Source: Lytechinus pictus (taxonomy: Eukaryota; Echinodermata; Echinoidea; Temnopleuroida; Toxopneustidae). Taken from it: a stretch of DNA of 64,000 nt. Positions 10,169 through 24,000 of this stretch are shown piece by piece (position 1 is the first letter of the stretch; the number at the start of each line of letters is the position of its first letter). The notes beneath the pieces were generated by a model. It was not told the DNA's origin, made no database searches, and saw only the letters and a list, made by a program, of their open reading frames with translations. The position numbers and the translations under genes were made by a program. The stretch is from contig NC_087257.1 of assembly GCF_037042905.1 (NCBI RefSeq), positions 28,085,501 through 28,149,500 of the forward strand, written 5' to 3'.

Positions 10169-12798
10169 GGTGCGGATCCAGCCTTCGCCAATAGGGGAGC
10201 CCGGATTTTTTTTCAGCCATATTTTCCCCGATCGGCCGCTCGAAGATGATTTTCGGTTTCTTTGAAGGGGTAGTCCTAATAGTCAGTTTTTAGCTTTATT
10301 CTTATCGATCAACATAAATATATAATATCATAATCCTTATTTATATAATGTGAGCGCGAAGCGCGAGCTAATTTTTTTGGAAATCTTATGTATTTTTTCC
10401 TTAAACATTCTGGGCAATGTCTGTTATCCTGAAAAAGATGTGTATGCAACTAAATAATTACTACAAACGCGAAGCGCGAGCCGAACTGATGGAGAAGCTA
10501 CCTGTTAAAGACTGCATGCAGTTTTTTGACATTTTTACCCGAAGAATGGAAATTCTAAGCACTTTTTATATAACTAATTTAAACAATCAATGCGAGCGCG
10601 AAGTGCGAGCGGAAAATTTTGAGATTAAAGTATACATCCGAAGAATCAAAAGTATTTTATAATGACTTTATGTGGTCATCATTGTAAAGGGGAAGTATTA
10701 CTAATCAGATATATAACTTCACTTTTCAAAATAGTGATCAGAGATTGCAGAAATCAGCTCTTAAAAATGATTTATATTCATGCCATATTTCTGCCTTCCA
10801 CCGGTCCTCTTGCGAGCTCCAGCTGAGTGACGTCACACAATGAGCAGTGAGCAGCTGAGCTGACAGCAGCCCATTGGAGACGATCTTTCCAATCAGCGTT
10901 TTTTGCTCTTAGAATTGTTTATTCCTCTTAAGATTGGTCTTGTTATATAGATAAAAGTTTGAATTTACTGAACAGTGAAAAAAAGTGCACATTTAACGTA
11001 TTTTGGTAACCGATATTTAGCTTAGAATTTTTTTTTAAAGAAATATATGTGAATAAACAAAGCATATTTTCACGTAGAAATCACACTTGCGTCACATTAA
11101 TGTTATAATCAATATAAAGCATAGACATTCTTCTTTATGACTGAACAAAAATTATGAAATTTCATTGAGTAGCAAAGTCAGGAACCACAAAAAAACACGG
11201 CAATATCCATCGCGAAATGACTGAAATTGCAGTTGAGTTGCCGAAGCATTATTAGGAAACAGCGGCGAGCGGACTTTCTTTCATATATCTTTAAGACATC
11301 AATAAGACTTTTTAGTGACATATTTGTGTATAAAAAGACAAGACCTTTCCATTCATATATAATTTGTCTATAATCATCACTTTCGTGAATTTTCTTTGGA
11401 TGTATACTTTAAGACCTGCTGAACGAGACACTATTCGTATTTTGTAAATCATGAAAAGTATGAGTAATTGGGGATCTCCCTTATATTAATAATGCGAGCG
11501 CAAAGCGCGAGCAGAAAAATTGTATATGCGTTTTGAACTGATCGAAAAGGTACCCGTTAAGAACTGCCACTTAGCCATGGAGACGTTACGTATTTCAACA
11601 ATCAAATCATGCGAGCGCGAAGCGCGAGCTGAAAATTTTTGACATTTCTACATTAAGAATGGAAAATTGTAATCAATTTTTTATAATCTTGAACAAGATA
11701 GCTATATAACTAAGCAATTGATGCGAGCGCGAAGCGCAAGCTGAAAAAATAAATCGAGATTTAGACCTAAAAACTGGACACTCTATTCATGTTTTGTAAA
11801 TCATGAAAACTTAATGAGTAATACGGGATCTTTCTACATTAATAATGAGAGCACAAAGCGCGAGCAGAAAATGTTTGATATTGTGATCTGACACTGGAAA
11901 ATGATGTCCTTAGGACATGTCATCATATGAAAATGAAAACTGTCTTCCTATTCCTCTTGCTAAGCTCGAGATGAAACAAAAGTGCCAATTCAATTATTAA
12001 ATAAATATCTTATTCATTAATGCCTAACAAGGGCGCGAAATCTGATGATATGATGGCCTGAAATCTGGACATTTCAATCACTTTTGTAATTATAACTAGG
12101 ATGCATCAGTTAATATATTATTAACCATTAATGCGAGCGCAAATTGCGAGCCGAAATTTTTTTATACACTGTCATGAAAAGGGGATTTTACGTAGTTTGT
12201 TGTATAATCAATATTGAGACATAGCTCGCCAATCAAAATGCGAGCATGCAGCGCTAGCTGATACGTTTTGACAATCAGACCTGAAAAGGGATATTTTGAA
12301 AACTTTATGGAATACACGAAAATAATAGGTATCTGGTAAATTAAAATTTGCAAGCGCGCAGCGCGAGCAGAAAATGTTAATATTCAGACCATAAAACTGA
12401 CATTTTTACAGAGCACTTTTTTAAAATCAATTTGTAAATCACACAAAATAATGAATGTTCGATTTCTGAGATGAAATGTATATGTTTTGTATATTGACTT
12501 CCAAACTTGATAGATATTTAAATTCCATATTGAACAATATATGTAAATCACCTAAAAGGCAATGCGAAGCGCGAGCGAAAATTTTATTTAGTGACATGAA
12601 AGATTTTCTTAATTAGTTTCCAAGTCTTCCCCTCATCTTATTTTATTCACTCGTCTTCTTCCTCATATAAATGTCCCCCCCTTCTTTTTTCTCCTCTCTC
12701 TTCTCTTCTTTTTCTTTTTTTCTTTCTATCCCCTTTTTTCTTTTTTTGCTCCGCCAATAGGGGGGCCCGGGCCCCTCGGGTCCCCCCTGGATCCGCCT
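10169..12798. mobile_element. element carrying a ~115-bp periodic GCGAAGC hairpin motif
   Basis: Bounded by inverted GGTGCGGATCCAG (left) and CTGGATCCGCC (right), with CGCCAATAGGGG near both ends in the same orientation. Inside are eleven copies of a GCGAGCGCGAAGCGCGAGC-like motif, near 10352, 10467, 10591, 11493, 11611, 11723, 11847, 12133, 12240, 12350 and 12563. Most gaps are 107-124 bp, or about twice that. Another copy is at 13232, outside the right end. There is no coding region. The boundaries rest on short matches. Confidence 0.6.
10828..10904. promoter_or_regulatory. CRE-like and CCAAT-like cluster inside the hairpin-motif element
   Basis: A perfect TGACGTCA palindrome at 10828-10835, then CCCATTGG at about 10870 and CCAATCAGC at about 10890. 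It lies in the part of the element that lacks the periodic motif. No transcript start or ORF follows, so a promoter role is only a possibility. Confidence 0.3.
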
Positions 12799-14381
12799 AT
12801 GTGATAGTTGTTTGATTAAAGGCTGTTAAGTATAATTAAGGTAATAGTTTCATGGCATAGGATGAATCCGTTGCCAAGAATTACTCATTTTTAAACATAT
12901 TTGATTCTTCGGACATATCGGAGATACGGTATATTAAAAAATGACTAAAATGAAGACTGTATAGATCGATGACTCCTTTTCTCCGATTTGCTGGCTTTTT
13001 AGATAACAATTAAAGAGCTCAAAAAAATGATTCACTTGTTAGATTATATGTTTTAGAATATTAAGAAATAATTTTTGTCTTTTCCTTATCAACGGCAATA
13101 ATGATGTCACCCCCCCCCCCTCCCAAGGCCCCCAGGTGCTGGGATATCCACAACCCACGCCCATCGTATATATGAAAATTGATCATCAGCGATAATTAAA
13201 ATGAGATTCGTCATTATAATATATAGGCTTACGCGAACCGCGAGCGAAATATTGAAGGTTTGAAGGTTTTATTAGAATATCCACATATCGCAGCCATTTA
13301 GACTGAATTGCATTGGATTTACAAAATATAACAATAAAATGATAGGATGATATAGCAATCGAACTTTATAAATATATTATTTACAAATAAAAATACAAAC
13401 ACTTTGGATAACTTGACAGATTAAGGAAAGGGTGACCAGAGTGTAGAGATAATGGGAAAAGGAGATACAGTAGAGTAGGGAAAGAGGGCTGGGGAAGATG
13501 AGGACAGAAGAGATGAGTATGAGAGTAGTAATACACAGATGTAATTCTGATTTAAACCAAGTGAGAAACTGAAGAGTGAGAAACATAGTTGGTTAAATTA
13601 AGAAGAGTACATGTACAGTATATCAAAATATAAATATAATTATGGTATAATGATATGTAAATTAACTCTCTCTCTCCCCTTACATGAGTGTATTGAAACG
13701 TATATGGTATACGGGATTTTGGTGAAAATTGACTAAGAACATTAATACAGCAAATAGGATGATAAAACATACTAGTTATCAAACAAAACATTACTGAAGA
13801 ATTTGAGTGCTAGGGGTCTGAAGTTTACATGAAATAATAAAAGCAGAAATCTTCAAAAATGTACCGCATTTTAAGCTTAAACAAGGAAAAGAATAGTATA
13901 CAGTTGAATTTTGGAATGAAAAAGAACAAATGCAATCAATCAATCAATCAAAAGAACATATCAATTGAACAAAGAGGCGGATATGGAAGAAAATATCATA
14001 AATGGACCATTCTGTAGACAATGATAAACATATATTAATTATATTGTCATTAAAATAATAGGGCACCTATTGATAGGCTTAATTTATTTTTGTTCTTAAT
14101 TCTTTTTCATTTTCTTATTAATTAGTCTTCTTCTTGATCGATCTAGCGATAATCACATTATACCTAGAGGAGGTGCACATACATACACTCAGGTCTGAGT
14201 TAATTCGATGCTGTGAAAATTATACCATTTTTTTTCAATTCAATCAGGCTGTTATTTACTCGCCCTTCAATTGGGAAGCTCCCATTTCACGAGATTTAGG
14301 GAATCAGTCAAATCATGCAGGATTTACATCACTGACGTACAGATAGGGGCACTTGGATCCCCCCTCAATGGGATGGGATCA
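12799..14381. other. AT-rich intergenic sequence without recognised genes
   Basis: Contains one more hairpin-motif copy (13232) and a poly-C run near 13109. All ORFs here are short and low-complexity. Confidence 0.5.
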
Positions 14382-14764
14382 CTAGCGTAACTACGGGGGG
14401 CAGACTGCCCCCCCCCCTGACGAGTCACAACCCATGCAAGGGACATATCCCTGCCCCCCTGACGAGTCTTGAAGCCCTTTTTCTTTTTTTTTTTTTGCTT
14501 ATCAATTTTTTTTCTGGTACGGAATCCTTTATTTGTGATTGAAGACCTTTTTTTTTTTTTTTTTTCTTTGCTTGTCAAATTTTTTTCTGGTATGAAATCC
14601 TTTATTTGTGGTTGAAGACTTTTTTTTTTTTTTGCTTGTCAAATTTTTTTCTGGTATGAAATCCTTTATTTGTGGTTGAAGACTTTTTTTTTTTTTTTTT
14701 GCTTGTCAAATTTTCTTGGCGGACGAATTTGCCCCCCCCTGTGGAAAATCCTAGGTACGCCACT
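14382..14764. mobile_element. short element with poly-T tandem repeats and 11-bp target duplication
   Basis: GGATGGGATCA is directly repeated at 14371-14381 and 14765-14775. The ends are imperfectly inverted (CTAGCGTAACTACGG and CCTAGGTACGCCACT). Inside are about four tandem units of 65-75 bp that start GCTTGTCAAATTTT, contain CTTTATTTGTGGTTGAAGAC and end in long T runs. Confidence 0.65.
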
Positions 14765-14775
14765 GGATGGGATCA

Positions 14776-15040
14776 TTATTTTCATCACTTCTCCGGCCCC
14801 TCGGAGGGCTCGAAGCTCCCTTTTTCACCCCGACCCTGGCGCGCCCCTCGGAAATCTAGCTCGCGAGATCGAGATCGCGACGGATCGCGAGCAGCTATCG
14901 AGCTCGTGATGACCCGGCCGGATGACCTTTAAGAATGCCGAGAGCTTCCGGTACGCTGCTGCAGAAAACTCGCCGGTGATATTGGACTGGATTAAAGTCC
15001 CCTTTTACAAGTAATCTGGCGTTAAGTTCAACCTAAAATT
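14776..15040 (+). promoter_or_regulatory. CS: probable CS promoter / 5' UTR region
   Basis: A CpG-rich stretch (about 14800-14990, many TCGCGA and GCGC words) directly upstream of the CS start codon, in contrast with the AT-rich surroundings. No TATA box was identified. Confidence 0.45.
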
Positions 15041-15088
15041 ATGTCTCTCGTCAATATAGCAACTAGGAGATTACTTCTACATGCCAAG
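15041..15088 (+). CDS. CS: CS exon 1 (start codon)
   Basis: Residues 1-16, [16 protein letters not shown], the first half of the presequence; donor AAG then GTATGG. It lies at the right edge of a CpG-richer stretch, as expected near a promoter. Confidence 0.88.
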
Positions 15089-18000
15089 GTATGGTTTATA
15101 TCGTGTGTGGTTTTTTTTAGGTGAATATTTCGCGGTGATCATGATTTGTGAATGAGGTATGGCAACGCCGCCCTGACGCGACGCGGATTCATGCTGAATA
15201 CCGTCTTATCTCAGAGTGCGAATTTCGTGCAGGCTCCACTCCACTACCGCTACACTACGCTCCACCTACCCGGGTAGGTGGAGCGTAGACGTAGTGTAGC
15301 GGTAGTGAAGTGGAGTGGAGCCTGCACGAATTTCGCCCGAAGTAAATACAGTCTCTAGATAACCGGTACTGGACATACGGTATGGTGAGACTACCACATA
15401 TCGACCACCTCTTTTGAAACCGACCACCTTGCGCGTGTTAAAATTATTGCGTATTATTAGGCCTACAAACAATACGCGCGGGAGAGTAGGCACAGTGTCC
15501 GTAAAAACGGTAAGAATCGATTTTACGAGAAAAAAAGAAGCAACAAAAAGTAAAAATTTAGTAGAATTAATCAAAATTGTATTGACCAGACCCAAACCCC
15601 GCTGAAAAACCAAGAAATCCGATAGGAAACGTCTTTAGAACAAATATCCGTCGTCAATCGTCGAATCATGTGCCGGAGCTCGCAGTGGAAGTAGTGAGAC
15701 GATAATTTAGCATGTTGACATCATAGAACTAATTTTGAAAAGTAAAAATATTTCACCACTGCGGCAAGAATCGGCCGTAAATTTAGCGTAACGCGGGTGC
15801 TCGGTTTCAAAAGACGGGTGCAAATGAGCAAATGTAAAATCGTCGTATTCGTTGTTCGTCGATATATACGCGGATTGAATCGGAGTCGCCGAGCGAAACA
15901 TGGGATTCTGATCTGCTCAATTTTCTGCACAAACGAGACAAAAACTGGGTAAAATTGATAAATATTTTCGCAGATACGATGCTTAGAAGATTAGGTGGTC
16001 GATAAGGGGTAGTTCCAACCATACATGCTGTGTGTGTGATGAGAATGAAATGAAGTGAAGCGAGAAGGGACACTTGTTTTACTGACTATTTTCTGTCTGG
16101 ATCTGGATGTATACGATGCAGGGCCCTCCTCCTGGGCATAAATGCATCGGGTGAGAGAGGGCGGAGTGAGGATTAGAAGAAGAGAAGGTTCTGTCAATGG
16201 CCTTGAATGAGCTTGTCGATGTTGAGTTGATGACAGCGTCACTCAGGTGATTCCACTCAATGTCATGTTATGATACTGATAGTGGATGGGAAGATCGAGT
16301 TCCTGTATTGTTCAGTTCGTGCTCTGATTGGATTGTAGCACTTGTTATTATTTGTCACTTGACTATCTATAATATTTGTAGTGTCACAGTTTTCAAATTG
16401 TGCATTGTGTGGCACGGATACGTCTGTGACTAAGTCTAAGCAGAGCTAAGAATTTTGTAAGATAGTCACTGCACTGAGAGCGAATGTAAAGTCAAAGGCC
16501 CTAACGTTATGTGTTCCACATATGTGTTCTCTCAAGAGAGAAAAATCAAAGAAACATAATGCTAAAAATATGAATATCGGATGTAAAATAGGAAAATTAT
16601 GACTTTTTTTGAAGTTTACATATTTTTTCACAAAACAGTTAAATGCACAACTCATTGATAATAATGAGAGAGTCAATGATGTCCTTCACTCACTATTTCT
16701 TTTGTTTTTTATTTTCTGAATATACAATATAAGATTTTTACAGATTTGACAATAATGACCAACTTGACTGAACCAGAAAATGTTAAAACAATGGTATTTT
16801 GACATGTTCGGAGAGAAATAAAAACTTTGTTTCACATGATAATGCAGAGAAAATGGAAGTATTCATATTTCATATAATAAAATACAAAGGAAACAGTGAG
16901 TGGGTGATGTTATCAGCTCTCTCATTTGCATACTGACTAGGATCTGCATAACTATTTTGTGAGATTAAGCGAAGCTTTAAAATGTCAACTTTCTTATTTT
17001 ACACATGTACATCAAACTTTGAAGAAATTTTCAGTGTTGATCTTGTTGGATTTTTCTCTTTTTATTCAATTTTTTGTTGGGGTGGACTTGTCCTTTAAAT
17101 TTAGTCTTACTGTAAAATCTTCTAAATTGATTTTGTCATTTTTGTGATTGTTGATTTACATGTATATAAAACTTTATTTGGAATTTACACTGTATGCTGA
17201 GATTCCACCATTGATTTAATGATTTTCTTCTTTTCCTCACAGAATGCTCTACCTGCATTTGGTGCTGGGGTCAGAAATGCATCAGAGTCAACAGTAAGTA
17301 AAAATAGCTACATCACTAGGGGGGGGGGTGCACACCTGATCTTATAATGGGAGACATGGCCCTTACTCTGAAGTCAGGGGAGCGTTTCATGAAAGGACTT
17401 GTCGGACGTTTTATCCGACAAGTACTGTTTTATCCGACAGTTACTATGGTAACGGTGACTCTCAGCCAATCATTATCAAGGAAAGTTGTCAGATCTGACA
17501 AGTTGTCGGACGAAAATGTTGATGAAACGCTCCCCAGGTTTAACTTTATAGACCATGGTCTAACTCTGCTAAAATTAAGGAAAGCCAAAAAAATTTCTTA
17601 CATTGTAATTTGTATGTTCCTTATAGTTACTATGTTCTTTTTTAACTCATGGATGGTGAAGAAAGCTATCTTATTTATCCTTCCGAAATAGTGAAGAATG
17701 ATTTAAGAGAAAAATGAGCTGATCCATTGAAATTCTACTGTTAGATATTTATGCCACAATTTGCTATCCATAGTTAAACCACAACTTTAAACCAGAATTT
17801 GAATTAAGCCCGAACTTCAGAATACGGGCCTAAGACTTTAGGGCCTGTAAATTGTCATGCCTACGCCTACGGGAGGTGCACTGAAGACGTGACTAATGGG
17901 GTATTGCAAGAAACTTGCAATTTATCTTAAAAGTCAGTATGAAGTAGATCCTGATGGTTTTGGGGGCGTGGGGTGTCTGGACACTTTAAAATTTTGAAGT

Positions 18001-21000
18001 CTTCTTTCTGGCTTTGGATTACAAAAAAAAAATATGAATTTGATAGTAATCTACTTCAGTTTTGTTCTCTATAATATTGCTTAACTGTTTATCAAAAAAA
18101 TTGATGGAAACTTCCTCGTTAACTTTTCCAATGGCTGCTTAAAATTGATTGTCCGGACACACAACAATTGGGTATACAGTGTACCAAATTCATTTTAAAG
18201 TGATGCATTTCATTCCAATTTGCAATTGATTTGATGTTCTGCTTCTTGCATTGATTCAGTTAAAATATGTCTATCACTAGCAAATTGGCATCTGAAATAT
18301 GCAATTGATTGCAAATAAATCTTGCAACACTTCCTAAGACTTCAATCCAAATTACAGGTCATCTATCCTCTGAAATGAATCTTACAGATTTTTCTGTTGA
18401 GGTTTAGCCTATATTATTAATAAATGCAATTTATAGGCGCAATGTCCATCTCAGTAGAAATGCTCAAGGGAGCGTTTCATCAATATTTTTGTCCGACAAG
18501 TTGTCAGATCTGACATCTTTCCTAGATTTTGATTGGCTGAGACTCCTGAGAGGCTCTGTTGCAAAGGTTATTGTTGGATACAACAGGATTTTTTTTGGAT
18601 GAAACGTCAGACAACTCATTTCCTGAAATACACAGTCACAGGTTTGGGGGTGGGCAAACAGAATATTTTACTCAAATCATTGATAAAGTAAGTTTAATGA
18701 GAGAATTTATACAAAGGGTTCTGTTGATATTCACGTGACATTGTGTCATGTGAATATTAACTGAACCCACATTAATGGATATTTTTTTTTACCAATGCTA
18801 CACTTTCTTTTTAACAATTTGGTGCAGTAAAATTAAAAAAGAATGAATAATCCAGTCAACTCTGTCCATTGATTCTCAATATTATTGTTTGTTTCGTACT
18901 GAAATGTACTTTACAGATCTATTGATTTAAGAAATTTTCTTTCTTAGTCTTAATCTTCAAATTTATGGCAAAACAAAAACTATTTTTGCATTGTTTAGAA
19001 ATACAGTATATTCCGAGGCATACACTGTATTTATAGGGCAAGTCCAAGAATTTGTGGGCGTTACGTATGGGACATTTCAGAGGCTTTAATGACCTGAAAA
19101 ATAGTGTTTAATGACTTTGATTAGATTGAATACCCTCATGATGGTAGACATCTACATGTAGGAGAAAAATAATGATGCAAAAAATGGTGACAAATGACCT
19201 TGACCTTTTAGAGAGAAAAGATGTGCCGTTACGCATGGGACGCAGAAAAAAGAAAATTTGTAAAACATTTTTTTCAAGTTGAGAATTCTCTGAAAGTACT
19301 TCATTTGACAACTTGTAACTTAGTGTGATAGAAGTCACAACACTATTGTATATCTAAGGCAAGTTTCATGCCATAAGCCCAAACCCTCTAATTACAGACT
19401 CTAATTAAACAAATTAATGACATGTTACGTATGGGACATTTTGTCCCCATAGAGAATGTACACAATTTTTCCCATAATTTCAAAAATTAAAATAATTTGA
19501 ATTATAAATGTAAATAACAAAAGATTTGTTTTTCTTTTAAAATGTTCTATTAAGACATATTTGATATGACTGAAAAGGAAATTAGCCATTTCAACAATTT
19601 TTATTCTTTTTTTATGGTTTCATGAATTTTTTATGTATTTCTAATGTTTTTTATTTTTTTTCATATTTTTCAATTTTTTTACAATTTTTTTGCTTTGATT
19701 GTTTTCATTAATCAGTATTCATAACAAATCAGTCTTTAAAGCTAAATGATAGTAGTTGCAGTAAACACTGATTTCGTGAGAAAGTCTGTAAAACCAAGGT
19801 TAAATATAACTATATCATCGTGGATCTAGATCTGGTACAGTTACATAAACTGAACTCTGTGAAATCATAAAATCTAAGCTGAAAAACGATCACACTGAAG
19901 ATCGCCAACACAGATAGGCACACGTGGGACAGTATATTATTATTGCTGGAATAAAGACCCGACGGAAGTGCCCGAATCCGCGCTTATTTTGCTTATTTCT
20001 CAGCAATTACACAATTTCTTCCAGAATCCTTTGGCACATATTTTTTATTCATACAAACCGACACTTGGGTGGTCATTATATTGGATTCTTTAAAAAGTCA
20101 TTTTGAGATCGTTACCAAAACTGGCATTTACCTTTAACTAAAGAAAAGGTAAATAATTACTTTTTTTAGCACTCTTGAAATTTGTTTTTCTCCATTCACT
20201 TTGTACACAAATCTCCCCATTGACATTGTTTGTAAATGTCCCATACGTAGCATGTTGTCCCATACGTAACAATTTTTTAATTAACTTTTGATATTTTTGA
20301 AACTTTTTGTGGTATAACATTTTCATACTTAATAAATTAGAACTTCCCAGAGATGCAACAATACAAGTATTGTATTATGAGAAATAACTTAAAAAAACAT
20401 CCTCAAAATGTTACGTATGGGACATTCCATCCTTGGACAAGACCTAATTTGCATATTTAATTAGATGACACCACTTTTTTTTCCCCAAAAGTAATAAGAT
20501 GTTAGGGGGTCCATGTCCCACCTATGACTAAATCTTACAAGTTTTGTTTTGATTTTCTATGAGTTTTTATAATTGTCCCATACGTAACGCCCATTTTACC
20601 AATTATGCAAATTAGGTGCCCCAAATTAGCATAAATATGCATATTATCAAATTTTTTTAATGAAATTTTTAAATTCAACATTTGGGCTTTCTTACCCCAT
20701 CAAAGATAACTATTTAAATTAAAGATGAAATTTTGCCTTCTAGGTTGACCTTTTCTTGGACTTGCCCATTATAATATCATAACCCTATCTTGTATGAAAC
20801 AGAATAATGATAATTCAATAAATTGATATTCGTAGGTGAACCCTAACTTTTTTGTACAAGATTTGCCATAGTCTAACACTTATACACCCTGAAGAAAAGT
20901 TCGTTATAAAAATAGCAGAAAAAATAATTGAAAAATATTGGTGAAGGTTTGAGGAAAATCTGTTAAAGATGAAGAAAGTTATTAGAATTTTATTTTTAAG

Positions 21001-24000
21001 TTTTGGATTTATGACGTCATAAACGAGCAGCTGCCTCATACATTATGTTATGTAATTTAAAATGCATGAATTTCACTTTTGTAATGGTTCCTGATGACTT
21101 ATGTTTGTTTTCTTTTCATGATCGGATGTGAATTGATTTGTCTATTGATATACATGTACAAAAGGTACAGTAAAAACCAATTTCAATTTTCAGAAAAAAT
21201 GACATTGATATTACCATTTGCTATACATGTAAGAATGCTGCTCATGACATCACAAATCAAATAATTAAAATTCTAATAACCTTTTAAAGATAGATTTTTC
21301 TCAAACCTTCGGCAATATTTTTATTTTTTCTGCTATTTTTACACTTAACTTTTTGTCAGGGTGAACTTCCCCTTTAATTGTACATGTGCCCTACAGGACC
21401 TACTCCATCATATCGGCCTATGTATATGAATTATTAGGTGTAATCAATTACCAGCATCTTTACAAAGAAATGCAATGATATCCATGTGAGAAGGGTCTGG
21501 TTTGATGTGCAAAGGGAACCCATTGTGTCAGCCTGCAGGTGTGAAAACTGCATACTGTACATCTTTTTATTTGAAAGCCTTAGAGATTATGGAAACTATT
21601 TTTATTTGCAGTTATGAAATCTGCATAGGTTTTGTAGTTTTTCACTTAAAAGGGAAAAATATACATGTATTTGTCTTGGCTTTTTTCCTATCTAGTCAAA
21701 GAAAGAATGATTTCCTCCAAAGTATTAAAGTTAAGTTAATTGGCCAGATTTTAAAGTATCGAGCAGAGTTCAGATTTTTTTCCCCAGTAATTGAAGACCT
21801 TGGACTTTGTTAAACGTCAAGTTCACCCCAGAGAAATGATGATTTGAATTGATGAAGAAAAAGTCAGACCAACATTATGCTGAAAATTTCATCAAAATCA
21901 GATTAAAATGAGAAAGTTATGACATTTCAAATTTTCGCTTATTTTTTCACAGAACAGTTTACACGTATATACAAAACTCAGTGACATTATAAGTAAGAGA
22001 GTCAATGATGTCCCTCACTTATTTCTTATGGTTTTTTTTGAAAATTTGAATTATTCTTTTCAATTTTTACAGATTTGACAAGAACATCCAACATGACTGA
22101 ACCATAAAATGTTAAAATAAATGTAATTCCACGTGTTCATGGAGGAATAAGACATTGTTCCACAAGACAATGAGAAGATTTGAATATTTTATACTAAAGA
22201 AAATGGGAGTGGATGACATCATGAGTTCACTCATTTGCATACATGTATGTACATGTACTCACCAGGATGTGCATATGACTATTGACATTGTAAAATTAAA
22301 GGTGAAAGAAAGTATTTGCAGCAAACAATTATTTAATGAGAAAGTCTTTGGAATTATGGTTAAATGCCACCAAAATTATCATAGCTCTACTTGTACATGT
22401 AGTTCTGGTACATTGATTGAAATAAACTTGTCTTTGTGAAATCATGAAATCTTAGCTGAAACCGATAATTCTGATGAGCACAAAAAGGCATATGTGAGAC
22501 AGTGTATTATATTGTTTGGAAAAATGCATGCACCCAACATCTAATGGAATTCCTTGCTTATATTGCTCATTTCTCAGGAATTACATATTTTTATTTACAC
22601 GTACAAACACTTGGGTTGTCATTTTATTGGATTCTGTTCGAACTCATTTTGAGATCGTTACCACAAATGGTATTTATCTTTTAGCGAAATTTTCTTATTT
22701 TACATGCGATTTTGATAAAAAAATTTCAGTGATAAATGTTTGTTAGATTTTCTCTTTTTGTTCTAATCAAATTTTTGTTGAGGTGGACAGTGGACTTGTC
22801 CTTTAATAGGGCAATGTATTTAATCTCCAAAAGATTAAAAGTCAGTATTATTAACTTTAATGTTTATTTTTACTGTGAGCCCATAGGAGGCTTCTGTATT
22901 TTGCTGTGTGCATGCCAATCATTGACATTTTGTTGCGAGTGTGCAAGCAAATGAAGTGTCTGTGGGCATGAATGCCCACAGACACTTTGCATAAAGGCCT
23001 CCTTAATGCAAAACTCAAACATCATGCTGCACAGTGTTGACTGAGATGGACTTAAAAATGGACCCAGCATTACTTTTTATCATGTGCACTATGTACCTCA
23101 TGTATTATAATGTGTACATTGTACAAACTACATTGTATCTTCATTGCATCCCATTATAAACCAGCAGGGGTGGGGTGGAGGGGGAATGCACAGGGACTCA
23201 GGGTGATTTTGCCCTGGTATCACTCTAATGAGCCCTAGAAAATGTCCTTTCACTGCAATGTTGAATGTTCTCCAATGTTGCAGATTAAACCAGTAGGTTG
23301 GGAAAAGTAGCCCCCTGAATAAAATTTAGAAAAAATGCCTACTTTATAAAACCTTTATAATAGAAACTCTCATTCATATTGGTTTTGCCATTTAAATTTC
23401 ATGATGCTTCAATCAGTGTACTCCAGTCCTTGAGCTCGGAGATCCCTTTGATATTTTGATAATGTCTAGGCAGGCTCACTCACTTCAGGGTATAAACCTA
23501 TACAGTAGTATTGAATACTGAATTGCAATGTCATGCATGCTGGTCCTACATCTTTGTCCATCTCCGCTGACTGGGATCACCAATATTGTAGAGTGATTGT
23601 TAAAACCTAGGTACAAAATCTGAGAGCATTCCAGTCTTTCATAAGTGCCATTGACCATTCAATCTTTTTCATCCATTAATTCTTTGTAAACATTTCAATT
23701 TTATTTTTAGCTCCCTTCCTTGGCCTACTCAGTAATACTTTGATTTTACTAAATCAGTGATTACACACACAAAGAAAATAAGGGGGTGGGGTGGCTGGCC
23801 AATTTCTTACAGGGCATACTCTGTGTTACAGCACAAATGGGTACATTTTAAAATGCACAAAATACCACAAGGCCAATCATATGAGAGAGAGAGGGGCGTT
23901 GTTGTTGTGTTGTTATCTTGGGTTTTAAGGCGCGTATCATTCAGATATGAATATTTACGCCTTAATCCATATGATAATATGGATATTCAATATGAATATT

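Noticed and set aside
10349-12577. Periodic GCGAGC repeats as a CRISPR array
   Set aside because: Repeats are degenerate, spacing varies, flanks show inverted transposon-like ends, and the genome is eukaryotic.
14930-14942. TGACCTTTA as an ERR/nuclear receptor site for CS
   Set aside because: One base off the usual TGACCTTGA and single; too weak to annotate.
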